DNA from: Zoroaster sp. YZ-2022
Taxonomy: Eukaryota; Echinodermata; Asteroidea; Forcipulatida; Zoroasteridae
Assembly: GCA_029582265.1 (NCBI GenBank)
Contig: CM055823.1
Coordinates: 10,700,821-10,764,820, forward strand
Reading direction: 5' to 3'
DNA: 64,000 bases
Shown: in pieces, positions 46,668 through 58,854 of the stretch
How positions within the stretch are numbered: position 1 is the first letter of the stretch
How the letters are laid out: each line of letters starts with the position of its first letter
Notes under the pieces: generated by a model
What the model was told of the DNA's origin: nothing
The model's database searches: none
Seen by the model: the letters and a program-made list of their open reading frames with translations, nothing else
Program-made: the position numbers and the translations under genes

Positions 46668-47500
46668 TGCCCTGGGGAAAATGTTCCTGGGATCGGAAAG
46701 AGTGCAGAGTCCGAAGACTATAGTGGCAGCGGAAAGGCGGAGAGGACTATCCTGTGGGAGACGGCGGGCTGGCGCGTTCGATGTTGGGTACGAGTTGACT
46801 CGTCCCCCAGACTCGGTCGTAAGAAAATAAACAAAATCAACAGTTTTTTCATGAAATAAGAATTAATGAATAAAATTGATAGGACACCATATGGTGTCAT
46901 GATAGGACACCATATGTCTGAATTAATTCCTTAAAAGAAAAATCTAAAAATGTTGAAAGAAAAGAAATACTGATGAAAATAATTATTTTAAAAACTTCAA
47001 GATCCTACTTTACACATAAAAATAAATACAAAACTGTTGTTTTTTCCCCAGAAATGAGAAATCATAAATCAAAGTTGATAAAAATTTCAGTCACGACAGG
47101 ACACCATTTGTCTGAATACGTTCCTAACAGAACATTTTGACAGGAGAAAAATACTGATGAAAAGTAACGATAAAATTTGGGGATAATACTTTTGCATATT
47201 ACCGATATAAAATACAACAAATATTAGTTTCTTGTCCTAAATGAGCATATATGAATGAAATACAAGTCCCGACAGGACACTGTGAGTATGAATTAAATCT
47301 TTTAAAGAAAAATCTAAAATATTGACCAAAATTTACTGATAGAAATGACAGAATGACATTATGATACTGGGCCCCGGGAACTGTACCGGGAAAGAGTGCA
47401 GAGTCAAAGACTAAAGTGGCAGCGGTAAGGCGGACAGAACTATAGGCAATTTCAGGCGATGTCGGGTACAAGTTGACTCGTCGAGGACTCGTCAAACAAA
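46668..47500. repeat. Duplicated GC-rich segment around ~185-bp tandem repeats
   Basis: A ~130-bp GC-rich segment (GGAAAGAGTGCAGAGTCC, GTGGCAGCGGAAAGGCGG, GAGTTGACTCGTC) at 46690-46815 recurs at 47385-47490. Between them three ~185-bp AT-rich units, each with GACAGGACACCAT or a variant and CTGAATTAATTCCTTAAAAG, start near 46903, 47094 and 47270. The layout resembles a small composite repeat element. Confidence 0.7.
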
Positions 47501-47654
47501 CAAAACTTATAATTAAATAGGTTTTCCACTGAAACGAGTATTCGTAAATGAATGTTTACAAATTCGACCACCCCTTATCACAAGGATTACCCTCGGAATA
47601 AAGACATCGCTAGATGTCACAGGGCCTAACATACCTCTTTGGCCATGGCTTGGG

Positions 47655-47770
47655 CGCTCCTTTGTTCCCCGGATTATAAAAGCGAATGTTGCGTAATCAG
47701 CGCGGACAGCTTCAACTGTCTTCCGAGGTTACAACTACAAGGATCAGTTTAATACAATGACTGCAAGTAG
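47655..47770 (+). promoter_or_regulatory. Candidate TATA promoter
   Basis: GGATTATAAAAGC places a canonical TATAAAAG at 47675-47682. About 30 bases downstream is CAGCTTCAACTGTC, a loose initiator, and the stretch is GC-richer than its flanks. An ATG at 47757 opens only 15 codons before a stop, though a splice site could follow. No coding gene is confirmed downstream, so this is a weak call. Confidence 0.3.
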
Positions 47771-49379
47771 ACTGCAGAGCACTTTTGAGTTTCCTGCCTT
47801 TTGAAATGCACTGCAGCATGAATCCGATAGCGTCTAATTCTGGACAATATGGTGAACACAGACACGTACCTGTACTATCATAAATAATTAAAGGAATCAG
47901 TTTGTGAATCAGTTTGGCTGGGTTTAAGTGACACTTTTCGTGTAGCGTTGTTTATCTCAGTTGAGTATAGCCTCTAGCTCTACTAAATATTCCTCATTAT
48001 TGGTATTTCTCGCATATCCGGAGATTGTCCGTAAATAAATGATTTGAATACATGGGGGTGTGATGAGGTTTTGTGTAGAAACTGATGTTTTTGTCGGTTT
48101 GGTGTACACTTTTGTGCCAAGTATGCCAATTTCACGGAAGCGTTTTCCTTTAGCATAGGCCCTACATGTTTGTTTTAATTGTGGAAATGCCGTGCATCTT
48201 GTCTATTCTTAATATGAAAATCCTGCCATTTTTGCCCTTTTTTGTTGATGATTGTATTAAATTGTTATATTGAGTATATAAAATAAAAGCAGCCTACAAC
48301 ACGGGAAATGTGCCACTAAATGATGCAACATTAACAAACTTTCCTTTGTATTTGAAATGTAGTTGACCGTTTCTAACCCCCTCGCCCGGCATTTTAAAGT
48401 GTAACATTTCCCCTCAGAATGATGATCTTTTCAAACTTAATTACACTTGGGAAAATAGGGTTTTTGTTTTTAAAAAGGGGGAGTAAATGCTACAAATCTG
48501 CATTTCCTATGATGGAGGTCAACACGAATTTGACTGTTTTTACCGATGGTTTGCTCAATAAATGGAATGTCAAAGCAGATTGCGTAACGTTACAGATTTA
48601 CCTCGAACAGCAGAAGAATCCGTAGAAAATTCTCTCTTCCATTCATGTAAGAAGGATTTTGATTAGCCAAGAGGGAGAGAGGGCCTTTCATGTCCAATCA
48701 TTGAACGTCTCTCTTCTTCGAGTAGTGACCTTGTAATTTTATGCAAGGATCTCCATAGTCTGTGCTTGCTGATCGGCTCACACCATTACTATTTTGGGCC
48801 ATCTTTACTTTGATTTTGTGGAAGAATGTGAATAACTAAAGTTGCTGAAGTTGAACATTTTAAAACTCTGAAATATTGAGTTGTATTTTGTATTGATGTG
48901 CATGTACATGTACTTATTAATTATATTGTGCGTACCAATACTTTCTCACATCCACCACCACCCCATTATATAAAATGGTCTAGTCCACTGACCTATGTGT
49001 TTTAATAAACATCCGCGCTACATGTACGTATGTGCACTCATTAGTATAATTATGGTCATGTGCGTCCTTCTAGCTGTTCCACAGAGCATATTATCTTTTC
49101 TGTGCGAAATCCGGTCAAAGTTCTTCATATACTAGCCATCATTCCATTACAAAGGTCAATAACGTAACCAAATATTTCTATTAATTAAGCAACTTTCGCA
49201 CAATGTATGCGACATCATAGGAAAAAATTTAAAAGTTCTTGTTCATGTATAATTATTTTCAAAAGGTTTTCGGCGGTGTTTCTCAAAGCAATATGGCCCA
49301 ATGAAATGCAAGACGCACACTGCCTCTTTGTTTGTAGAAAACATTGCGCCTCACCCAATCTTATTATGGCCCAATTATT
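47771..49379. other. Intergenic, no gene seen
   Basis: Short frames (48419-48625, 49207-49464) have no motif. The latter overlaps the end of the Helentron-like copy. Nothing else is supported. Confidence 0.45.
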
Positions 49380-49975
49380 AGGTGTTCGAGCTACGGCGCG
49401 AACACCTCTTGATATTGTTCGTTGTTTTTTTAGGTGTTTGGGTTGGTGCCCAAACACCTCTTGATATTGTTCGGGTTTTTTTTTTTCTTCTTCTTCTTCT
49501 TCTTCTTCTTAATAAGAATTATCCAGAGACAAAAACATAGTTGCAGAGTTCACAGAACCTTAAAACTTCACACATAGTTAGACCTTAACATGTAGTTTTA
49601 TGTCAAATTGTGACGTCATAGTGAGATCATCAGATATCGAATTACACTAAATCAAAGTTTAATATTTTCAAAAAATCATATCTCATGAACCACAAATGAT
49701 ATTTTCACAATCTTTGCAGCATGTTATAGATCTTTAATTATGTGATTTTTCGTACACAGACGTGACCCCAATCCGACCTCTGCTTCCGGTCGAAACCGGA
49801 AGTTGAAAATTTCAAAAAATTCAAAAAATCATATCTCATGAACCACAGAAAATATTTTCACAATCTTTGCATCATCTTAAAGACCTTGAACTATGTCACA
49901 TTTCTTACACAGACATGACCCCAATTTGACCTCTCCTTCCGGTCGAAAACAGAAGTTTAAACGAACAACTATTCA
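49380..49975 (-). mobile_element. Helentron/pearl-like element, 3' end duplicated
   Basis: This is the same family as 33552-34722, on the - strand. Reading + strand coordinates it starts with two successive terminal hairpins: AGGTGTTCG...CGAACACCT (49380-49407) and AGGTGTTTGGG...CCCAAACACCT (49432-49459). Both are followed by CTTGATATTGTTCG. Then come a T-run with (CTT)n (49484-49510), TGACGTCA (49611-49618), and about two core units with AAATCATATCTCATGAACCA and TTCCGGTCGAAA. The left-end hairpin is missing, so the copy is truncated. Confidence 0.75.
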
Positions 49976-51104
49976 GAAGCACAGCCATACTGACGTTCTC
50001 TTACACACAGACATATCGGCCTATACATGTGTGTATTATGCATTATCTAATTAGAATAGTTCGAGTTTACGAAGACCGCGCAGGTCATGACCCTGCCATG
50101 CATGCACGCGCACAGGATAGTACCATGCAGCAGCAAAACAATAGCTTCCCTGAGTGTCGGGCCCGTCTGCAGAAAATGCGTCGCAGAAAAATGTACTAAT
50201 TTAGCATGGAATCCAAATTATCATTTTTGGAGATGAGTTGGACAAAGATTCTTTCATGTGCAAGTGGATGGAAGAAATAGACGGTATGGTTGAGTGTGAT
50301 ATTGCCAATGTCTAAGCGTTAGGGCTGTTGGAGCTAACATGTACATAACATACGTCGCAGCTAACGTTACAGGTAATGTAGGAATTAATTTTAAAAGAAT
50401 TTGAAAAATATCTGGACCTAATCAGACTACATATATTTTGTAAAATAGTTGGACTTAGGCCTATATGAAAATATCCTTGACAATTTAACTTATGTCTTCA
50501 GACTTTAATATCTCATTGTGATCTGTCCTCAGTATCGTGTAGTGACAATTTAAAAATAAGATCATTCCTGGTGATTATTTTCAATAGTTACCATGTTAAT
50601 ACCTTGACCAACAAAATAAACTATAACCCTAACCACCCCAAATCCATCAAAATTCTGAAAGGGGCACTTTTTTGGGAAAAAAATCAGCACTGTTGAAAAA
50701 TGGGATCTTTATAATGGAGTTTTATCAGATACTTAAAAGTAATACTACATGTATTGTAGTTGCACAAACATAACTTTATTACATGAGCCAAGAATATTCA
50801 ACCTTTGGCGGTGTAAATAAACATGGAAATGAACTTCAAGCTGAACTAAAGTTTTGGGTTATTTTTTCATAGTGTATACAATGAAGATGGATGCTGACCC
50901 AATTATTTATTATTTTACATGTATGGATGAATAGCCGACATTCCTAAAATTAATTACCATTCGATTTACGGATTTATGGGTACCACTCTGAGTGGTACAA
51001 ATGCTTCCATGCCATTTGCAGGGCTGAGAGGAAGAAATAAGATTAAGAAGAAACAGGAAACATCAAGGTAGGCAAATATTGAAAATACGGTAGAATGCTC
51101 GCAT
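49976..51104. other. Intergenic, no gene seen
   Basis: Mostly AT-rich. A palindrome GTACCACTCTGAGTGGTAC lies at 50980-50998. No gene supported. Confidence 0.45.
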
Positions 51105-51426
51105 CCGACCGACTTCACATTATTCCAGGATATTTATTTCATGAAAAATCAGCCATTTGCTACATACGATGAATTCCTCAGTCATGTCAGTCTGATGTCG
51201 TAAACTCCACAATTAGTGACCAGCACAGTCTATTTGTACATGCGCAGTGGCAACTATAATAGGATCCTTCTATTTTCTGAAGGGGAGGATTTTTTAGAAG
51301 GGGAAATAAAAGTGGATTTTAAAGATAGTTTTCGCTTTCTGTACCACCAAAATCGATAGAATAATTTTAACTGGTTAGTGGTTGCAAAAAAATTCCCAAA
51401 ACCCTTTAAAAGTGGTGGTCGGATAC
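51105..51426 (-). mobile_element. Inverted decayed copy of the 39857 MITE
   Basis: The left end GCATCCGACCGACTTCACAT is eroded. The right end AAAAGTGGTGGTCGGATA still resembles the TIR of 39857-40312. Internal words match that element in reverse complement, including AGGATATTTATTTCATGAAA and CATGCGCAGTGGCAA. Confidence 0.8.
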
Positions 51427-51467
51427 GACATTCTTTCCAAAATTCAATCAAGTTTCAAGTATGCAGT

Positions 51468-51881
51468 AAGCTTGGGCGATAACGATTTTTTTATCCACGA
51501 TATATCGGCAAACATATATTGCAATTTTCAATAATATCGCAATTCTTTTTTTTTTTGCATTCATGCATGATTGCTTTAGAGCCAATAATCACAGGTATGT
51601 ACCCCTCTACAAGTGTCACAATAAATTGCAAATTTATTTGCAGAGCGTGTATGTACTTCTGAAGTAGTTTGCTTTTGTTTCTCATTTCTAAAAGCTCAAA
51701 AGACTAATGGTTTTATTTCCATGGAATGTCTGACTTGACTCACAATGTCGATTTATATTTTATTGTGATATATTTGTATTCGCGATTCGCCGATATGCCG
51801 ATAACTTAAATAGGTTCTCGATATTGTAATCGAATAAAAAAGTTATCGCAATATTCGCTATCGTGTTTATCGCCCAAGCTT
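51468..51881. mobile_element. hAT-like MITE 'AAGCTTGGGCGATA', with target duplication
   Basis: The inverted ends AAGCTTGGGCGATA and TATCGCCCAAGCTT are flanked by the direct repeat ATGCAGT (51461-51467 and 51882-51888), a 7- or 8-bp duplication depending on the exact end. Subterminal sequences are rich in TATCG/CGATA words. The longer relative at 62692-63724 shares the ends and interior words in inverse orientation. Confidence 0.9.
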
Positions 51882-52129
51882 ATGCAGTAAAATTGTTTCT
51901 AGTTATATGTTGCTTTTTCGTTTCTTTCTATCTGTTTACCTTGTCTTGTGTGTGTACTTTTGTTAATTTTCACTCTCTTTTTGTCTACAGTGCCCATTCC
52001 CCTTACTCACTTATTTCTCTATTTCTATTAAATATTTATCATTCTTTCTTCATACATATTCAGGTCAATATGAGCTCGAGCGGTAAGAATGCAGCACTGA
52101 ACCCCAGAGAAGAAAACCATGGTCTTCAT
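51882..52129. other. T-rich lead into the relic
   Basis: A long pyrimidine-rich tract (51895-52070) contains TTTTTGTCTACAG (51979-51991) and CATATTCAGGTC (52055), both plausible 3' splice sites ahead of the coding relic. Confidence 0.4.
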
Positions 52130-52925
52130 CAGACTTACTCCCTGACAAACCGAGAAAAATTGAGAAAAAAACTGATAAGTATTCACAGTGCCAAACCTTG
52201 ATTGCATGCCAACTGTATGAAGCAGCCCAACGGAAAGATGAGAGGTTACTTTTGCAAATCGAAGATAAAGATCTTGTGGGTTTAGAAGTTTGCTATCATT
52301 GTCTTTGCTATAATGAGTATGTACCCATTTCTTGACAAGGCCAGATCCATCAGATAAAATACCTATTTGGTACAATGATGCATAAATAAAATTCTGTGAA
52401 GAAGTCATCCAGAAGAGAATAATAAAAACAATGAAATTCTTTTCACAAAGTCATTACATCGTAAGTTCATCAAGTACATGTATGTACAAGAAGTGGAGGG
52501 AGTTGATTGGAGTTGACCCACAATCTGAAAACACGTCTGAAAAGTACATTTCCTACGCTGTTAATTCATAGATCATTTACTAAGAATACAGTTGACTTGG
52601 TGTACAGCCAAACTCTCCCTGCAAAAGAACTGGTATAGAGACTGCAGTTGGCTCAGATACATTATGTACTGATACTGATACAGACAGCAGTTAAGGTGCT
52701 GGAGTAGCAGAGAGATTTTTACATAAAAGTGCATATCTTCACACACTGTTCAATGCATCAGCTGTACTATATAATACACATATAATGAAGAAATCACATG
52801 GCATTACAGTTGCACTGGCCATCAACTTCAGATGACTTATCCTTGCACACTGCTTAACAAATGAGCCAGTAATTTTCAATTGCCTGCTTTGTTCATCTTA
52901 CACTAGGACACTGATTCCATGACCC
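52130..52925 (+). pseudogene. Relic of an uncharacterised, expanded metazoan protein family
   Basis: In successive + strand frames I read a QCQTLIACQLYEAA segment (about 52180) and LLLQIEDKDLVGLEVCYH followed by CLCYNEYV (about 52245-52325). KFCEEVIQKRIIK (about 52391), EGVDWS (about 52495), an FNASAVL stretch (about 52750) and WPSTSDDLSLHT (about 52815-52850) follow. From memory, 'D..L...I...DLV..E..YH..C...Y', then 'VI..RI', and later 'WPP.S.DL......VP..LFNFL' is the order in a large set of uncharacterised animal proteins found in many copies in corals, echinoderms and fish. Their function is unknown to me. Stops and frame changes show the copy is broken or carries sequencing indels. It is preceded by a splice-acceptor-like tract, so it may have been one long exon. 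Confidence 0.6.
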
Positions 52926-54104
52926 GTTGAAAGTCTACTCTGATTGAGATAATGTTGCCCCTTTAACCATTATCTTTAATTGAAAAATTCTGTTGACTTT
53001 CTTTTCATGCACCAGTAAAAGGTTTAACAATACTAGCCAAAACCAATTAATGCCAGGGACTACAGGTTCACTTGTTGGAATATTTAGTACTTCAGAAAAA
53101 AATTATTCTTTTCATTGCAAATTAGACCTAGAAGTTTGAATAACCTTTATCCTGCATGAAATGGATTATTATTGATGGGTGCAAAAATGGATGGAAAAGG
53201 AGTATCATGACCATGACAAAATAAAGCAGAAGTTTCATTTCCTTTATTACTTATTAATTGTGTGTATTAACGAAGAATGTGTTTTATCAATTTAAATATT
53301 TACACAAAACATTGACAATTAATAACCAATACTGAACTTTTTAAAGATGATAAAAGATTTACAAATTGGTCTCTGATGTAGGCAGGGTTAGAATCAGGGT
53401 TGCCCAAAGCGGGTGGGGCTCAAGGCAAGGAGATGGGGGATGGAAAACGAAACCCCAAAATATTGAGATGTATGGTCAATTTAGATTGTTTTCACATGAT
53501 CAATTAAATTGGAATACTACCCCACGACACCATGGATCTTACCCTGGGAGTAAGGGGTAGAGGACTGGGGGATCAGACGGGTTCAGACCTTTTATTCAAG
53601 GCAATTTTTTTTAAACTGGTTCATTTTTTACAATGACAAATATTCCCCAAATATGGAATCCCCTTTCCAAACTCTTCCAAACATAAAACACATAGCCCAT
53701 GTGAACTATTCAAATTATACAAAATTGAAATGTACATTAAAATGTACAGTTTCTAAAAATGGCCGAAAGAGGGCGCTATTTTCATGTCATTCAAATGCAA
53801 ATATCTGCCAAACGGGCAAGTTTCGTGATTGTGGATTTATATATTAGCAATTTACATGTAATGATCTACTGTTTACACGCTCATGCCTGATATGTGTCAC
53901 AAAACTCAATTTCTGAACACACTCATTGCACACCCTAGTCTAATAGTCTGAAGTCAAATTACACGCCGAACTTATCTCTCGTAGCCATAGTCTCTTGTCC
54001 AAGTCGCACTTGACACCACTGATCTGAGTTTTGTCATGAAACCTTTCTGAAGAGAAAACCATATTTACCAAGTTCAGACTTAATTTGGTTGGAGGAATTT
54101 AAAA
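52926..54104. other. Intergenic, no gene seen
   Basis: The GC-richer patch 53360-53570 is open on the + strand for 64 codons but has no recognised motif. Nothing else is supported. Confidence 0.45.
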
Positions 54105-54418
54105 TTATATGGGATGACTGAACCGGAAGTTAATGTATTCAGCACATGTTATTTTCATTATATATCATAAAAACACATCTCCTGAAGTAACTCATATTAT
54201 GAGGAACAATTTTGTGAAGTATGAATGACGTCACATAATTGAACCAGAAGTTAATGTATTCAGTATAACACAATGTGGTATTTTATATATATTACATATT
54301 ATGAAAACTCATCTCCTGAAGTAACTCTTGTCTTTTAATAACTTTAGGTGATAATGTCATATTAGGCGCACTCGAACACCTTGAGTTTGTTTTTAACAAA
54401 CTCTATACCTCTAGTTTA
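54105..54418 (-). mobile_element. Helentron/pearl-like element, left-end fragment
   Basis: Reading the - strand, the fragment starts with AACTAGAG and the hairpin GAGTTTGT/ACAAACTC, then AGGTGTTCG, the same left end as 33552-33597. Behind it are two ~125-bp units with AGTTACTTCAGGAGATG and CATTAACTTCC, and a TGACGTCA at 54226-54233. The microsatellite and 3' hairpin are absent. The core unit differs from that of 33607, so this may be a sister subfamily. Confidence 0.6.
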
Positions 54419-54464
54419 TTTTATAAGTTTGTATCCACTAAATTCTTCACAAGCTCAAAGTTGG

Positions 54465-54720
54465 CGTTTCATCTAGGATTTGAAAACTGCCCGTCAAAAC
54501 ATGCGCGAACTATTAATGTGTTATGGCGTGGGGCAGGCCCCGATTTTGTTGCAATATGAGGCTAAAAATGTTTCGTTATTGGAGATTCTGAGGCCTATTT
54601 ATACACATAAATGTTTTTCAGAAATGAAAGAATAGATCCTGCCTTTGCAGTTTAATTTTGTCTATCTTTCCGGCGTCGCCGCCCTAACGTAATGTTACGT
54701 TGCAGCACACTGGCGGACAG
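54465..54720 (+). repeat. Dispersed repeat, copy B
   Basis: Partner of 46265-46560, with shared words in the same order and scattered indels. The 3' part (CCCTAACGTAATGTTACGTT) is GC-richer and not obviously shared. Confidence 0.7.
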
Positions 54721-57099
54721 TCTACTCGACAGCCCTCGTCCCCGTAAGAAAATCCCTGAGCCGGGGCCAACAATGTGCTGCAAGATCTTAACCATCGGGA
54801 ACGTATATGGTTCCATAGCGGGCAGCAGGCTGGCCGGCTAACGATACACAAATCACATCAGTGTGTGATCGGCAACCAGACATCATTGTTTCTATTCAAT
54901 TTCCCGCATACTTTGGGTATACATGAGTCCTCGGTGTAAGTGGGTATCGTACAATGTGAGCCTACATGCAAGCGAGCACATGGACTCGGGCTTGCATGTA
55001 CATGTACTAATGGGCGGCTGGCTCCACGTGCAGTTCCGCTTGGAATACGTTACGCGTTAGAATTAATCCCGATATGTTGGGGAAGAGTTTTTATTTTAGA
55101 GCTAAAACATAGAAAATAAGAGTCAGGTAACTTACTGCCACCTAACGTTAATCCAATTAGAACGTCAAAATAACGGTTACCGCGTCTTAGCTAATGTGAA
55201 CAGTTAAATCTCTGTTCAATAAGTATCCATATTCACATTTAAGACGCAAAATACTAATAAATCTTGTACCCTAAGTGAAAGAACAACTTTCCAAATCTTT
55301 CAACTTTTTCAACAATTAAACAAGGACGATTGATCACAAATTAAAATAATAATCCCTTCGAGAAAACGTTTCAAATCAACACAACTTTCCAAACTGTCCC
55401 GTCCCTTCTTGAAAACTACTTCGTCCCCAATTTTCCCCCCACATGCATAATGTGCGGCAGGTAAATCCAGAATTATACGGGTACCAGTTTCACACTGGCT
55501 CACGACATATCGATAATTCCGCATAGTTTTGTACACGCGCTGTGTGACAAAACAGTGCACATAATTTGGCAATATTCTCCGCTAATGATGGTGAAACTAC
55601 AATTTCAAAAAGTAAGTAACTTAAAACTCGATTATCTCGAAACGTACGGTTTTGTGTTGTGTGGCCCAATTAAATTGGCCATTCGTGAAAACGGTTAACA
55701 TGGATACGCAGTTATTGGAACCACTGCAGACCAAATTTCCCTTTACAATTTGGGCAAACGTTCATACCCCTATATGTGAAAAAAGTTCTTTAAAACACAG
55801 CAGGGCAGAATTCCAATCGATCCAGCAATTTTGGCTGCAATTGGACATCGTTTCATAGTAAAATATAATAAAATAAAATTTAAAACAATTTAAAATGCCA
55901 ACGCGCGGGTCTGAGGTGATGCAGGCGGAGACCACGAGAAACCAACCAGAAACATTTTGGGCCTGATGTGTATTTGGATATAATTTTTGTTCAGGAAGTA
56001 TACGACCAACGTAAGAAATCACACACTTGCATTAAGACTAATGGTTTGGGTAATTTAATTGCACATATTTGTTAAGTTTATTACACTATTTGAAAGTCTG
56101 CACAGCACCCATGTTGTCACTGTATCCGACCTACTTCCATAAATTTAAATTGGTTTGGGCCAGAAGTAATATTAAGCCCCCAGAAAATATGAAATACCCA
56201 CTTAAAACCTCTTTATCACAATCAATATATGCATATGGATATAATTATTTTATAAAATAGTATAATTGCCCTTTATCGACACTTATGGAACCAAACCTCA
56301 ACAAACGAATAGAAATGTGCAAGTTCCCAAATCACTATCAGCATAAACTTTCTATTCAATGAGAAATTCACAAATCAATATACAATTGAATTACCCCAAT
56401 TGGCACCCCTAAAACTAACACAGGAGGAATTATTTTTTGAGTTTAAAATATTGGAAAATGATCACAAAGTTAGTAAAATATACTTTTTTGTATGTTTGGA
56501 CAATTTAGGAAAAATTTGAAAACTTGTCTACCGCCTCTCATTTCTGTAGTGGAGCTGAGGAATTATTTGTGCGTCATAGAAGGAAACGGAAACTGCCTGC
56601 CTGTTATTGATCTTTTGAACCCAGAAGTACATGTAGTGAAGCTTTTTCGTTGTAATAATTAAATACCACATCCTTTCATACGAGATTCAGTACAAGGACA
56701 ATCTGTTGAAATAATCTAAACAGATCATGTCTCGATCGTGTGATTGTAATTGCATTAGCAGCTGGCTTTCAGGACAACAGTGCGTGTTAACATTCCCAAC
56801 CATTACAATAAGTAAACGGACATCTCTCATACAAACACCAGCGTTGAAATACACACTGCATTACGCACACAGACAAGTATAGACCAAATGCATATACCCT
56901 CTATTTTATGAAACCCATGCTCCCAAAAGAAACAGGTACTGGACATATTAACTGTACCCCATGCAAATTTAATTTGTCTACTTGCTGTAGAAACCCAATA
57001 TTTCTGCTTTTGGAAAATTTGTACATTTTGTACCAGTCGAATTCAAAACGACAACTTTATTGCACTCCCTACGTGGCCTCCAGTGGGCGGTCTATTTGC
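54721..57099. other. Gene-free stretch
   Basis: The - strand frame 55309-55572 (87 codons) and + strand frame 55652-55858 have no recognised domain. A GC-richer area at 54700-55040 shows TACATGTACATG palindromic words. No transcript structure can be supported. Confidence 0.4.
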
Positions 57100-57845
57100 T
57101 GTTTATCTTGATTCAAAGAGAGTCAAGCATACTCACAGAAGCAGTTTTGCCAACATTACCAATGTCGTACCTTCCCTTTAATGTACATCTTGATTCAAAG
57201 AGGTAAGCATACTCACAGATTAAGCAGTTTGCCAACATTACCAATGTCGTACCTTCCCTTTAATGTACATCTTGATTCAAAGAGGTAAGCATACTCATAG
57301 AAGCAGTTTTGCCAACATTACCAATGTTTTGCGAACATTACCAATGTTGTACCTTCCTTTAATGTACATCTTGATTCAAAGAGAGTAAGCATACTATGTC
57401 GCACCTTCCCTTCAATGTATATCTTGATTCAAGAGAGTAAGCATACTCCATAGAAGCAGTCTTGTAACATTACCAATGCTGTACCTTCCCTTTAATGTAC
57501 ATCTTGATTCAAAGAGAGTAAGCATACTCATAGTAGCAGTTTGCCAACATTACCAATGTTGTACCTTCCCTTTAATGTATATTTTGATTCAAAGAGTAAG
57601 CATACTCATAGAAGCAGTTTGCGAACATTACCAATGTTGTACCTTCCCTTTAATGTATATCTTGATTCAAAGAGAGTAAGACATACTCATAGAAGCAGTT
57701 TTGCCAACATTAATGTTGTACCTTCCCTTCAATGTACATCTTGATTCAAAAGAGTAAGCATACTCATAGAAACGGTTTGCCAACATTGGTAATGTTGGCA
57801 AAACTGCTATAATGTCTTCTGAATCAAGATGTACGATAAAGGAAG
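57100..57845 (+). repeat. ~82-bp satellite, ~9 copies, last copies inverted
   Basis: The unit contains ATCTTGATTCAAAGAGAGTA, AGCATACTCATAGAAGCAGT, TTGCCAACATTACCAATGTT and GTACCTTCCCTTTAATGTAC. Copies begin near 57110, 57189, 57271, 57366, 57421, 57506, 57590, 57661 and 57740. From 57785 the sequence turns around (TTGGTAATGTTGGCAAAACT), giving a palindromic junction. The array continues inverted at 58424-58655 after a SINE insertion. Confidence 0.92.
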
Positions 57846-57878
57846 AGTAGCACGATTGGCAATGTTAACAAGACTTAC

Positions 57879-58422
57879 TGTCGTGGACCGAGCGGTCTAG
57901 CGCACCGAACTCAAGTTCTGGTGTTGCCAGCAGCAGGGTGTGGAGTTCGAGCCCGGTCGTGACACTTGTATCCTTGAGCAAGGTACTTAACCATAAGTGC
58001 TTCGTCCTTCGGATGGGACGTAAAGCCGTAGGTCCCGTGTGTTGTATAATGCACGAAAAGTGGATTGTCGTGGCCGAGTGGTCTAGCGCACTGAACTCAA
58101 GTTCTGGTGTTGCCAGCAGCAGAGTGTGGGTTCGAGCCCCCGCCGAGACACCACTGTCCTGGAGCAAGACACTTAACCATAATTGCTTCTCTCCACCCAG
58201 GGTTAAATGGGTACCTGTGAAGGCAGAGATGGTTTGCTCTCTATGCGCTAGAAATGGCAGCAATTGAGCTGTATACTCCCCAGGGAGCTGAGATGGTTTC
58301 AGGAATGATTTATGAGCCTTATGAGCCTTATGAGCAGGGATAATAATATAATGCGCCTTGAGCGCCACTTAGTTGGTGGATACGTGCGCTATATAAATCT
58401 ATACATTATTATTATTATTATA
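57879..58422 (+). mobile_element. SINE dimer (two tRNA heads, one tail)
   Basis: Two heads, each with GTCGTGG(A/C)CGAG and a box-B GTTCGAGCCC, start at 57879 and 58066. The first is cut after GCACGAAAAGTGGA, and the second continues through a longer body with CCACCCAGGGTTAAATGGGT to GTGCGCTATATAAAT and (ATT)n. The first head is closest to the 20318 SINE; the second belongs to a longer-bodied subfamily. Either the second inserted into the first or the pair transposed as a dimer. Confidence 0.9.
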
Positions 58423-58423
58423 G

Positions 58424-58655
58424 TATGCTTACTCTCTTTGAATCAAGATGTACATTAAAGGGAAGGTACAACATTGGTAATATTCGCAAAACATTGGTAA
58501 TGTTGGCAAAACTGCTTCTGTGAGTATGATTACTCTCTTTGAATCAAGATGTACATTAAAGGGAAGGTACGACATTGGCAATGTTGGCAAAACTGCTTCT
58601 GTGAGTATGCTTACTCTCTTTGAATCAAGATGTACATTAAAGGGAAGGTACACAC
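58424..58655 (-). repeat. ~82-bp satellite, inverted arm
   Basis: Three units in the opposite orientation to 57100-57780, for example ATGCTTACTCTCTTTGAATC, AAGATGTACATTAAAGGGAA and ACATTGGTAATGTTGGCAAA. With the left block they form an inverted array around the SINE dimer. Confidence 0.9.
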
Positions 58656-58854
58656 TGGTGATGGTGTCATTAATGAGAAAATAATTGTGAAAATGAAAAT
58701 TATTCAGATTGTTCATATTCATTATAACATCGAATTTAGGAAAGAAAATGCTTTCCTGAAATCAAACTGAAAATGATTTGCCTTTTCTTAAAAAGTGACA
58801 GCACCTTAGAAAAAATATTTATAGGGAAGAAAAATTGTTCTAGAGCAAGATTGA
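58656..58854. other. Spacer between arrays
   Basis: AT-rich; nothing recognised. Confidence 0.5.

Noticed and set aside
51863..52201. 112-codon ORF with hydrophobic N-terminus (signal-peptide-like)
   Set aside because: The N-terminal half is a pyrimidine-rich intron-like tract starting inside the hAT end. Only the downstream relic is meaningful.
55309..55572. 87-codon - strand ORF
   Set aside because: Reads fairly protein-like, but no family, splice sites or neighbours support it.
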